Assembly (NCBI GenBank): GCA_013284265.1 | Contig: JABTBR010000053.1 | Span: 1-50,038 of the forward strand | Length of the DNA: 50,038 nucleotides | Source of the DNA: Oxalobacteraceae bacterium | Lineage (GTDB): Bacteria > Pseudomonadota > Gammaproteobacteria > Burkholderiales > Burkholderiaceae_D | Direction: 5' to 3' | Part shown: positions 40,429-50,038 of the stretch, one piece after another | Layout of the letters: each line of letters begins with the position of its first letter | Position numbering within the stretch: the first letter of the stretch is position 1 | Program-made: the position numbers and the translations under genes | The notes under the pieces: generated by a model | Told to the model about the DNA's origin: nothing | Database searches by the model: none | Seen by the model: only the letters and a program-made list of their open reading frames with translations

Positions 40429-40489
40429 ACCCACGGCGTAACCCTGGGGTCAGACCCGACGGGTCTGACCCCGGCTCTTTGCCGTGGGT
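40429..40489. repeat. Palindromic intergenic element, best copy
   Basis: The outer arms ACCCACGGC (40429-40437) and GCCGTGGGT (40481-40489) enclose GGGGTCAGACCCG-A-CGGGTCTGACCCC (40446-40472), a perfect 13-base palindrome with a one-base centre. Each half is itself nearly palindromic, so it can form a branched structure. It lies in the spacer between nrtR and bufC, where it may also stop or stabilise the bufferin transcript, whose 3' end is 22 bases away. Confidence 0.85.
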
Positions 40490-40511
40490 TCTAAGCAGCG
40501 CAGCGGCCCGC

Positions 40512-41285
40512 TTACGTTTCAAAACCCTGCCGCGTCAGCACTTCCTGCGCCAGCCAGGTATGCAGGTAGCCGACCAGCGCCGGCACCGCCTCGTCCCCGG
40601 CGGCGGCACATACCTCGCCGAAGGTGGCTCCGCGGCCGAGGCCGCGCAAGGCTTCCGCTTCCTGCGCCGGCAAGGAGCGGAAATGCGGTTGGCCGGCGGT
40701 GCGCCAGACCAGCCAGTACACGGGAACCTCACTCTCTTCGGCGTCCGGCGGTTCCTGCCCATCACCCAGCGCCTGCCATAGCGCGACCGCGTTCCAGCGC
40801 AGCGGCAGCAGCTGAACCGAGGGATGCAGGCCAAACGCCAGTCCACCCCACTGTTCCGGCGCCACCGCGCGCAGCGCCGCCATGCCGATGCATTCGGCAT
40901 CGGCCGCGTCGAACGCAATCCCCAGCGACCATTCAAACCGCGCCAGTTCGGCGATGTAGGGGTGATCCGGATACGCGCGCGCGGCATGCGCCGGGAATTC
41001 GCCGCCGAACCAGCGCAAATTGCGGTGCTGCGAGGGATGCGCCGCCAGATAGCTGGCGGCCAGCCCGTCGAACATCTCGTCGCCGATATAGCTCCAGGTC
41101 TTGTCGAAGGCTTCGGACAAGGCTTCGCGCATGCGGATGCGGTAGGCCTTGTAGTAGATCGCCAACCGGTCCGCCGCGTTCAAGCCATACTGCTCGCGCA
41201 CCTGGGTCGCAATCGCCGGCCGGGCGCCGGCCTGGCCCAGCACATAGTCCTGAAAATCGCTCTGTATGGCAAGCAAGGCGCTCAT
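40512..41285 (-). CDS. bufC: DUF2063 (HvfC/BufC-type) partner of the MNIO maturase
   Basis: A 257-residue protein. The N-terminal helical domain (LLAIQSDFQDYVLGQAG, then RLAIYYKAYRIRMREALSEA, FDKTWSYIGDEMFDGLA) is DUF2063, which in bufferin and Hvf systems recruits the precursor peptide to the DUF692 oxidase. The C-terminal part (LLPLRWNAVALWQAL to AQEVLTRQGFET) is the variable HvfC extension. The start ATG overlaps the bufB stop as ATGA, so the two are translationally coupled. Last gene of bufA-bufB-bufC; the repeat element at 40429-40489 follows. Confidence 0.88.
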   Translation of the reverse strand: MSALLAIQSDFQDYVLGQAGARPAIATQVREQYGLNAADRLAIYYKAYRIRMREALSEAFDKTWSYIGDEMFDGLAASYLAAHPSQHRNLRWFGGEFPAHAARAYPDHPYIAELARFEWSLGIAFDAADAECIGMAALRAVAPEQWGGLAFGLHPSVQLLPLRWNAVALWQALGDGQEPPDAEESEVPVYWLVWRTAGQPHFRSLPAQEAEALRGLGRGATFGEVCAAAGDEAVPALVGYLHTWLAQEVLTRQGFET

Positions 41286-42139
41286 GCGGCCTCCTGTTCG
41301 GTCATGACCGCCGCGGCCAGCTGGCGCGCGCGCCGCAGTTCAGCCGCCAGCTCGGCTATTGGGGGGATATTGTCGTCGCGTTCTATCATGGTGGCCACCT
41401 CGCCAAACCGGCGCAGCGCGTCGGCATACAGCGCCCATACCGGATCGGCCACCGGCTGGTCATGGGTGTCGATGATGCAGCCGGCCTGCGCGCTGTGGCC
41501 GGCCAGGTGAATCTGCCGCACCCGCCGCGCGGGCAGCGCACGCAGATAGGTTTGCGGGTCGAAGCCGTGATTGACGCTGCTGACGTAGACATTGTTCACG
41601 TCCAGCAGGATCAGGCTATCGGACTGTTCGGCCACGGCGGCCACGAAATCCCACTCCTTGAAGGTGTCCGTGGTGAAGGACAGGTAGCTCGACACGTTCT
41701 CCAGCAGGATCGGGCGCTCCAGGTAGTCCTGCACGCGGCGCACATTGCGCACCACGGCGGCGACGGCTTCCTCGGTGTAGGGCAGGGGGAAAAGGTCGTG
41801 CATATTCTTGCCGTGGGTGCCGGTCCAGCACAGATGGTCCGATACCCACAGCGGCTGCACCCGGTCCATCAGTTTTTTCAGCGCGCGCAGGTAGTCGTCG
41901 GACGGACCTTGCGGGGTGCCGACCGACAGCGATACGCCATGCATCACCATCGGATAATCCTGGCGGATGCGGTCGAGCATGGTCAGCGGCTTGCCGCCGG
42001 GGACCATGTAGTTCTCGGACAGGATCTCGAACCAGTCCACGCCGGTGGTGGCGGGCGTGGCGGCAAGGATCTCGTTGTAATGGCTGGGACGCAAACCCAG
42101 GCCGAAGCCTGGGGACGCCAACAGAGTAGCTGTGGACAT
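41282..42139 (-). CDS. bufB: DUF692/MNIO bufferin maturase
   Basis: A 285-residue TIM-barrel multinuclear iron oxidase. It begins PGFGLGLRPSHYNEILA and contains the conserved metal-ligand segments VDWFEILSENYM, MVMHGVSLSVG, VSDHLCWTG, LLENVSSYLSF, LDVNNVYVSSVNHGFD, IHLAGHS and IDTHDQPV. MNIOs oxidise cysteines of a precursor peptide; in bufferins this forms 5-thiooxazole rings that bind copper. The ATG at 42139 gives the standard N-terminus, though its ribosome site is weak. It follows bufA after 16 bases and overlaps bufC by 4. Confidence 0.92.
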   Translation of the reverse strand: MSTATLLASPGFGLGLRPSHYNEILAATPATTGVDWFEILSENYMVPGGKPLTMLDRIRQDYPMVMHGVSLSVGTPQGPSDDYLRALKKLMDRVQPLWVSDHLCWTGTHGKNMHDLFPLPYTEEAVAAVVRNVRRVQDYLERPILLENVSSYLSFTTDTFKEWDFVAAVAEQSDSLILLDVNNVYVSSVNHGFDPQTYLRALPARRVRQIHLAGHSAQAGCIIDTHDQPVADPVWALYADALRRFGEVATMIERDDNIPPIAELAAELRRARQLAAAVMTEQEAA

Positions 42140-42155
42140 GGCGCGGCAGCGGGGC

Positions 42156-42425
42156 TTACTTGTCCAGATCGACGATCTTGCCTTTTTTGGCGAAGCATTC
42201 GCCGGCCTTGGCCTTGACGAAACCGTGGCCCTTGCAGACGTTCTGGCCCTTGCAGGCATTTTCCGCGGTGGCGCAGTCGCTGGTGCCCTTGCAGCTGTTG
42301 ATGCCGGCGCAGTGGACCGAGTCGTCCGCACTCAGGGCGGCGGTGGCGGCAATCGAGGTGGTCGACATGGCCATCGCAGCGACAGCAGCGGCAATCAGGG
42401 CAGCGGTTTTGATCGAGTTGTTCAT
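42156..42425 (-). CDS. bufA: BufA2-type bufferin precursor (periplasmic copper-binding RiPP)
   Basis: An 89-residue secreted peptide. The signal peptide spans about 1-27 (IKTAALIAAAVAAMAMSTT, SIA). The mature part has six cysteines at 39, 45, 51, 58, 64 and 77 arranged as HCAGINSCKG, DCATAENACKG, QNVCKGHGF and GECFAKKG. These repeated CKG units are the BufA2 (rather than BufA1) pattern. Bufferins are modified by the neighbouring MNIO enzyme and exported to sequester copper in the periplasm. GGAG eight bases upstream of the ATG at 42425 supports the start. First gene of the operon; the promoter should lie in 42426-42583. Confidence 0.87.
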   Translation of the reverse strand: MNNSIKTAALIAAAVAAMAMSTTSIAATAALSADDSVHCAGINSCKGTSDCATAENACKGQNVCKGHGFVKAKAGECFAKKGKIVDLDK

Positions 42426-42583
42426 GGTATAGCTCCGTGTAAGTAGGTGGTTGAGTGATACAGCAGGCCGGGGTCTGCTGGGCGCCACAGGCGGCACAGC
42501 GTTCCGGCTTGAGGGTCAGTCGGAGCGATGGCCAGATTACTTACAGCGGAACTGAAAAAAAAAAGATTTTTGGAGGACGACAA

Positions 42584-43804
42584 TCAGCGCGGCGGCGCGG
42601 CACCCGCCTGCATTCCTTCCGGCGCCTCGCGGCGCGGCAGCGTCAGGATGAAGGTGGAGCCTTCGCCCGGCGCGCTGCGCAGCGTCAGCTCGCCGTCGTG
42701 CACCTGGGCCAGCTGGCGCGCGATATACAGGCCCAGACCCAGTCCGGTTTTCTCGCCGTTGTCCACGCCGCGCTCGTACGGGTCGAAGATCCTGGCGTGG
42801 AACTCGGCGGCGATGCCGGGGCCACCGTCGCGCACCTCGATGCGCACCTCCCGCTCGCCCACATGCAAGGACACATCCACCGGCTGGCTGGCGCCATAGC
42901 GCAGCGCATTGGTCAGCAGATTGATCACCACCTGCTCGATACGGAATTCATCCCACCAGCCATGCACCGGCTGATCGGCATGCAGCTCGAAGCGGCTGCC
43001 CGCGTTGGCGGCCTGCGGCGCCAGGTCGTTGACCAGACGGCGCAGCAGCCCTTGCAGCTCGACCCAGCTTGGACGGGTGGACAGTACGCCGCTGCGGATG
43101 CGGGTAACGTCGAGCATGTCTTCGATCAGACGGATCATGCTTTGCAGCTGGCGCCGGTCGCGCGCCACCATATGCTGCAGCTTGTCCGCTTCGAAGGCGG
43201 CCATATTGCCGCGGTCCAGCTGCAGCTTGCGCATCTGGGTTTCCAGGAACAGGGTGTTGAGCGGTGTGCGCAGCTCGTGCGACACCATCGACATGAATTC
43301 GTCGCGCATGCGCAACGCGTGGCGCAACTGCTCCTGCGTCACATTCAGTTCGGCCAGCGTGGCTTCCTGCCGCTGGCGCGCCAGTTCCAGTTCGGCCAGC
43401 TGGCGCCGGGTTTCCTCGCGCTGCTCGTACAGCGTGACGAACACATTGACCTTGCTCTGCACCGCCGCCGCGTCGAGCGGCTTGTAGAGGAAGTCCACCG
43501 CGCCCGCCTCGTAACCCTTGAAGGCGTAATTGAGTTCCTTGCCGGCGGCGCTGACGAAGACGATGGGAATCTGCCGGGTCCGGTCGGTGCCGCGCATCAG
43601 TTCGGCCAGCTCGAAGCCGTCCATGCCCGGCATCTGCACGTCCAGGATGGCCATGGCGAAATCGTGCTGCAGCAGCAGCGCCAGCGCGTCCTCGCCCGAG
43701 ACGGCCTGATAGATCTCGCGCCCAGGCGCACGCACGATGGCATGGAGCGCCGTCAGGTTTTCCGGCAAATCGTCGACGATCAGCAATTTGGTGCTGGCTT
43801 GCAT
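42584..43804 (-). CDS. Receiver-histidine kinase (response regulator with kinase output)
   Basis: A 406-residue cytoplasmic protein. The N-terminal receiver (1-125) has LLIVDDLPENL and the phosphoacceptor D55 in LDVQMPGMDG, and the conserved K in LYKPLD. A coiled coil (125-165) leads to the HisKA domain with H176 in SHELRTPLN and a HATPase domain with DGGPGIA and GLGLGLYIARQL. Such REC-HK proteins take a phosphoryl group from an upstream kinase and drive their own kinase domain. The start overlaps the cheB stop as TGATG. Last gene of the four-gene operon that begins at the CHASE3 hybrid kinase. Confidence 0.92.
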   Translation of the reverse strand: MQASTKLLIVDDLPENLTALHAIVRAPGREIYQAVSGEDALALLLQHDFAMAILDVQMPGMDGFELAELMRGTDRTRQIPIVFVSAAGKELNYAFKGYEAGAVDFLYKPLDAAAVQSKVNVFVTLYEQREETRRQLAELELARQRQEATLAELNVTQEQLRHALRMRDEFMSMVSHELRTPLNTLFLETQMRKLQLDRGNMAAFEADKLQHMVARDRRQLQSMIRLIEDMLDVTRIRSGVLSTRPSWVELQGLLRRLVNDLAPQAANAGSRFELHADQPVHGWWDEFRIEQVVINLLTNALRYGASQPVDVSLHVGEREVRIEVRDGGPGIAAEFHARIFDPYERGVDNGEKTGLGLGLYIARQLAQVHDGELTLRSAPGEGSTFILTLPRREAPEGMQAGAAPPR

Positions 43805-44406
43805 CAGTTCTTCTCCAACTTCAACAGCAAACGGTGTATGTCCCACAGGGGCAGGATCAGGTCCGGCGCCCTTAAACGAATGGCTTCCTGCGGCATCACA
43901 GGCACCTGCGCCTCGGCCGGGTCCTGCACGATGGTCAGGCCACCGGCCGCGCCGATCGCGGCCAGGCCGGCGGCGCCATCCTGGTTGGCGCCGGTCAGCA
44001 GGATGCCGGCCAGGCGCTCGCCATAGGCGTCGGCGGCGGACTCCATCAGGAAATCGATGGCCGGCCGCGCAAAGTGCAAGGGCGGCTCGCAACTGAGCGA
44101 AAACGTGCGATCGCGCTCGATCGACAAATGATAGCCCGAGCCGGCAAAATACAGCGTCCCGTCTGACAATGCCTCCTTGTCGCCGGCCTCGTGCACCGGC
44201 ATCTCCATGTGATGGGCGAATACTTCGGCCAGCTGGCTGTGGCGCCGCTCCGGGATATGCAGCACCGCCACCACCGGACGCGCATAGCCTGCCGGCAGGC
44301 CGGGCAGGATGCGCAGCAGGGCCGCCACGCCGCCGGCCGACGCGCCGATCACCACCGCCTCGATATGGCGGCCGGCCAGCGCATCCTTGATCGCAGGGCG
44401 GGTCAT
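43804..44406 (-). CDS. CheB-type methylesterase catalytic domain
   Basis: A 200-residue protein with only the CheB esterase domain and no receiver. The catalytic Ser-His-Asp are S23 (VIGASAGGVAALL), H50 (VAVLHIPERRHS) and D143 (LLTGANQDGAAGL). Without the receiver it would not be controlled by phosphorylation in the classical way; the neighbouring REC-HK protein could act in trans. Located directly after cheR (2-base gap) and coupled to the REC-HK gene. Its target glutamyl methyl ester is probably a signalling protein of this cluster rather than a chemoreceptor, an inference from context. Confidence 0.9.
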   Translation of the reverse strand: MTRPAIKDALAGRHIEAVVIGASAGGVAALLRILPGLPAGYARPVVAVLHIPERRHSQLAEVFAHHMEMPVHEAGDKEALSDGTLYFAGSGYHLSIERDRTFSLSCEPPLHFARPAIDFLMESAADAYGERLAGILLTGANQDGAAGLAAIGAAGGLTIVQDPAEAQVPVMPQEAIRLRAPDLILPLWDIHRLLLKLEKN

Positions 44407-44408
44407 CG

Positions 44409-45236
44409 CTAGCGCTTTCGGAACAGGCGTTCGCGCTTGAGCACAGGCTCGAAGCGCGGGCCATAGGCCGAGAAGTCGATGCTTTCCTTGCTGCCCAGGC
44501 CCAGAAAACCGCGATGACAGAGCGACTCGTGGAACAGGCCGAAGGCGCGCTCCTGCAAGGGCTTTTTAAAATAGATCATCACATTGCGGCAGCTAACCAG
44601 CTGGGTCTCGGCGAACACGCTGTCGGTGGCCAGGCTATGGTCGGCGAAGGTCACGTTTTCGCACAGCGACTTGTCGAACAGGGCCGCGTTGTAAGCGGCC
44701 GTGTAGTAGTCCGAAAAGCTGCGGGTGCCGCCGGCCTGCTGGTAGTTGCTGGTGTAGTCGCGCATCGAGTCGAGCGGGAACACGCCCTTGCGGGCCTTTT
44801 CCAGCGACTGCGGATTGATGTCGGTGGCGTAGATGATGCTGCGTTCCAGCAGGCCTTCTTCCTTGAGCAGGATCGCCATCGAATAGACTTCCTCGCCGGT
44901 ACTGCAGCCGGCCACCCAGATCTTCAGCGAGGGGTAGGTACGCAGCACCGGCACCACGTGCTCGCGCAGCGCGGCGAAGTAGCTCGGGTCGCGGAACATC
45001 TCGGTGACGGGAATGGTCAGGTACTGCAGCAGCTGGGAGAAGGCGGTCGGTTCGTGCATCACGCGCGCCTGCAGCGCCGACACGCTGGCGCACCCCATCT
45101 CGCGCAGCGCGTGCAGCACGCGGCGCTTCTGCGAGGCGCCGGTGTAGTCGCGGAAGTCGTAGCTGTATTTTAAATAGATCGCCTCCATCAGCATTTTCAG
45201 CTCGATGTCGACGTCGCTATGCTCGCTTCTATGCAT
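44409..45236 (-). CDS. CheR-type protein-glutamate methyltransferase
   Basis: A 275-residue SAM-dependent methyltransferase. The N-terminal helical domain (FRDYTGASQKRRVLHALREM) is followed by the Rossmann domain with WVAGCSTGEEVYSMA, IYATDINPQSLEKARKG and LVSCRNVMIYF. It lacks the TPR or pentapeptide-binding extension of some specialised CheRs. Three bases separate it from the upstream kinase stop and two from cheB, which makes a tight operon. Together CheR and CheB would set the methylation level of a receptor or kinase in the cluster. Confidence 0.92.
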   Translation of the reverse strand: MHRSEHSDVDIELKMLMEAIYLKYSYDFRDYTGASQKRRVLHALREMGCASVSALQARVMHEPTAFSQLLQYLTIPVTEMFRDPSYFAALREHVVPVLRTYPSLKIWVAGCSTGEEVYSMAILLKEEGLLERSIIYATDINPQSLEKARKGVFPLDSMRDYTSNYQQAGGTRSFSDYYTAAYNAALFDKSLCENVTFADHSLATDSVFAETQLVSCRNVMIYFKKPLQERAFGLFHESLCHRGFLGLGSKESIDFSAYGPRFEPVLKRERLFRKR

Positions 45237-45239
45237 GGC

Positions 45240-48731
<3,492 letters not shown>

Positions 48732-48854
48732 GGAGGAGCTTCATTGCTGGCAGGGTAGGCAAGAAGTGTAGCTGAAAAACAAATGTCATCCGGGATTAAT
48801 GGCAATCGTGCGTCCGGACGTGCACACCCGCCATCGCGCAAGCCGCCGCCGGCC

Positions 48855-49322
48855 TCATCCCGGCACGGCGCCGGGCAGCGCGCGCCGCAATTCCCGTACG
48901 AACTGGCGGCGCCGCTGCTCGCCGACGAAACGCCCCAGTTGCACGCGCGCGCCGCGCGCTTCGAGCGCGATCAGGGCGCCCGGCGTCGCTGCCAGGCTGA
49001 CCCGGGTCCAGTAGGGGTCGAAATGGATGCGCTGCTCGCGGCCGGCCGAGACCGACAGCACCAGCAAGCCGTCCACACTGAGCTCGACAAGTTCGTAATC
49101 GGCCGCGTGGCGCGCGGCATACAGGAAGGCGAAGGCCACGGCGCTCATTTCCAGCACCGTGAAGAACAGCACTTGCCACACCCCCAGCAGGTAAAAACTG
49201 AGCGCGACGGCAAAGGACAACAGGCTGAGCAGTGCGTAGGCGAGCGCGAGCTGGCGCGGCGACAGCGAACAGTGCCGCTGCAGCAGCCATTCCCGTTTCT
49301 CCATCAGCATATCGCGCGGCAT
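48855..49322 (-). CDS. DUF2244 domain membrane protein
   Basis: A 155-residue protein with two adjacent transmembrane helices (LALAYALLSLLSFAVALSFY and VLFFTVLEMSAVAFAFLYAA). A C-terminal beta-rich cytoplasmic part follows (ADYELVELSVDGLLVLSV, HFDPYWTRVSL, RFVGEQRRRQFVRELRRAL), the DUF2244 pattern. The family often lies near cytochrome oxidase genes and its role is not established; no such genes are visible here. The start at ATG 49322 is preferred because GGGAG precedes it; an ATG 34 codons upstream adds a basic non-conserved leader. The gene is alone between the hybrid kinase operon and a divergent lipoprotein gene. Confidence 0.8.
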   Translation of the reverse strand: MPRDMLMEKREWLLQRHCSLSPRQLALAYALLSLLSFAVALSFYLLGVWQVLFFTVLEMSAVAFAFLYAARHAADYELVELSVDGLLVLSVSAGREQRIHFDPYWTRVSLAATPGALIALEARGARVQLGRFVGEQRRRQFVRELRRALPGAVPG

Positions 49323-49429
49323 GCCGGCTCCCTGGCTGACACGCCGGCCAGCCCGGAATCGGGAGGCGGCGGCATCAGTAGCGATTATTCCACGATTTGG
49401 CGCGCGCCGGAACGGCCGCGGCACTCTCC

Positions 49430-49460
49430 TTGATCCGCGCAGGTATGCAGGCGCTATAAT
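49430..49460 (+). promoter_or_regulatory. Possible promoter of the lipoprotein gene
   Basis: TTGATC (49430-49435) and a perfect TATAAT (49455-49460) are 19 bases apart, 43 bases before the ATG. The spacing is long. Confidence 0.35.
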
Positions 49461-49502
49461 GTTTTCAACTTAATAGCTTGGCTCCATGAGGCGAACCACT
49501 CC

Positions 49503-49973
49503 ATGCGCAAGATCCTGATCGTCCTGACTTCTCTGCTGCTGACGGCTTGCGTGGATGACTCGGCCTCCTATTATGCCGATGGCGGCCCCGGCAACCACGC
49601 GCTGACCTTGCGCCGGGTCCAGCCGCACTTCTGGAGCGGCGATGTGACGGTCGAACTGATCATGTCGCGCTGGCCGGACTGCCAGCGCCGCCTGCAACTG
49701 ACCCAGGGACCGGGCGAGGAAGTGGAAATCGAACTATTCTCCAGCGGCGACAATCTCTGGACCCTGCGTTCGGGCAAGGATATGTGGCAGGTCGAGAGCG
49801 AAACCTGCACCCAGTTCGCCGAAGTCAAAGGCGAGATCGGCGAGCCGATCGGCATCTTCCGCGTCGATGCGGGCAAGTTCGTGTTCGAGCCCGCCATCAA
49901 TGCGGCGGCCCCGGCCGGTGCCGAGGGCGCGGGGGCGGCGGAAGCGCAGCCGGCGCCGGCCGCGCCGCAGTAA
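49503..49973 (+). CDS. Small predicted lipoprotein
   Basis: A 156-residue lipoprotein. The signal peptide ends in the lipobox LLTAC at residue 16. The mature part has a compact beta-rich domain (HALTLRRVQPHFWSGDVTVE, MSRWPDCQRRLQLTQGPGEE, GDNLWTLRSGKDMWQVES) with two cysteines, then an Ala/Pro-rich tail (AEGAGAAEAQPAPAAP). No family is recognised. It reads divergently from the DUF2244 gene, and GAGGCGAACCACTCC before the ATG is the only ribosome-site candidate. The third repeat copy lies after its stop. Confidence 0.8.
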   Translation: MRKILIVLTSLLLTACVDDSASYYADGGPGNHALTLRRVQPHFWSGDVTVELIMSRWPDCQRRLQLTQGPGEEVEIELFSSGDNLWTLRSGKDMWQVESETCTQFAEVKGEIGEPIGIFRVDAGKFVFEPAINAAAPAGAEGAGAAEAQPAPAAPQ

Positions 49974-50016
49974 GCCCTCATCTAGCGCCAAGTCAGCGCG
50001 CCACGACGCATTTAAA

Positions 50017-50038
50017 ACCCACGGCAAAGAGCCGGGGT
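50017..50038. repeat. Palindromic intergenic element, copy 3, cut by the window edge
   Basis: ACCCACGGCAAAGAGCCGGGGT is the exact reverse complement of the right part of the copy at 40429-40489, so only the first 22 bases are inside the window. Confidence 0.8.

Overview
The window is a GC-rich chromosomal segment around a replication origin. The gene order rpmH-rnpA-yidD-yidC-mnmE on the minus strand facing dnaA-dnaN-gyrB on the plus strand, together with the protein sequences, suggests a betaproteobacterium of the Oxalobacteraceae type (Massilia, Duganella or Janthinobacterium-like). The assignment is from recognition of the protein families, not from a search.

Layout. 1-2.9 kb: the tail of an oxidoreductase, phosphatidylserine synthase, a CAP-domain lipoprotein, an Hpt phosphotransfer protein and a zinc-ribbon protein. 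3.2-10.2 kb: an alpha-glucan block, with a secreted GH31 enzyme and a GH13-like protein in one minus-strand operon, then a membrane fatty acid/sterol hydroxylase and a maltoporin-like porin on the plus strand. The GH13 protein has lost two of its three catalytic carboxylates. 10.3-13.9 kb: an SDR, an aldo/keto reductase and a chemoreceptor. 13.9-15.9 kb: toxin-antitoxin genes (HigA with a truncated HigB; a DUF4160/DUF2442 pair) and an unknown acidic protein. 15.9-25.8 kb: the origin core genes.

25.8-28.7 kb: a second accessory patch with an antitoxin, a PIN toxin gene broken by one in-frame TAA, and three unrecognised genes, two of them for secreted proteins. 28.9-34.6 kb: a 1378-residue CheB-CheR-PAS-kinase-receiver protein and a TPR-methyltransferase. 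34.7-40.3 kb: an NAD salvage operon (pncA-pncB-nadE-nadM) read away from its likely repressor gene nrtR, with a clear palindromic operator candidate between them. 40.5-42.4 kb: a bufferin operon, which makes a cysteine-rich, post-translationally modified periplasmic copper-binding peptide (bufA2-like precursor, DUF692/MNIO maturase, DUF2063 partner). 42.6-48.7 kb: a four-gene signalling operon, CHASE3-GAF hybrid kinase, CheR, CheB and a receiver-kinase. The right end holds a DUF2244 membrane protein and a small lipoprotein.

Three copies of one palindromic intergenic element (ACCCACGGC outer arms, GGGGTCAGACCC core) lie in the dnaA-dnaN spacer, downstream of the bufferin operon and at the right window edge. 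The strongest leads are the bufferin operon without a visible DoxX gene, the degenerate GH13, the broken toxins with retained antitoxins on both sides of the origin, a 17-bp hairpin inside the hydroxylase coding sequence, the repeat family, and the unrecognised gene trio at 27-28.7 kb.
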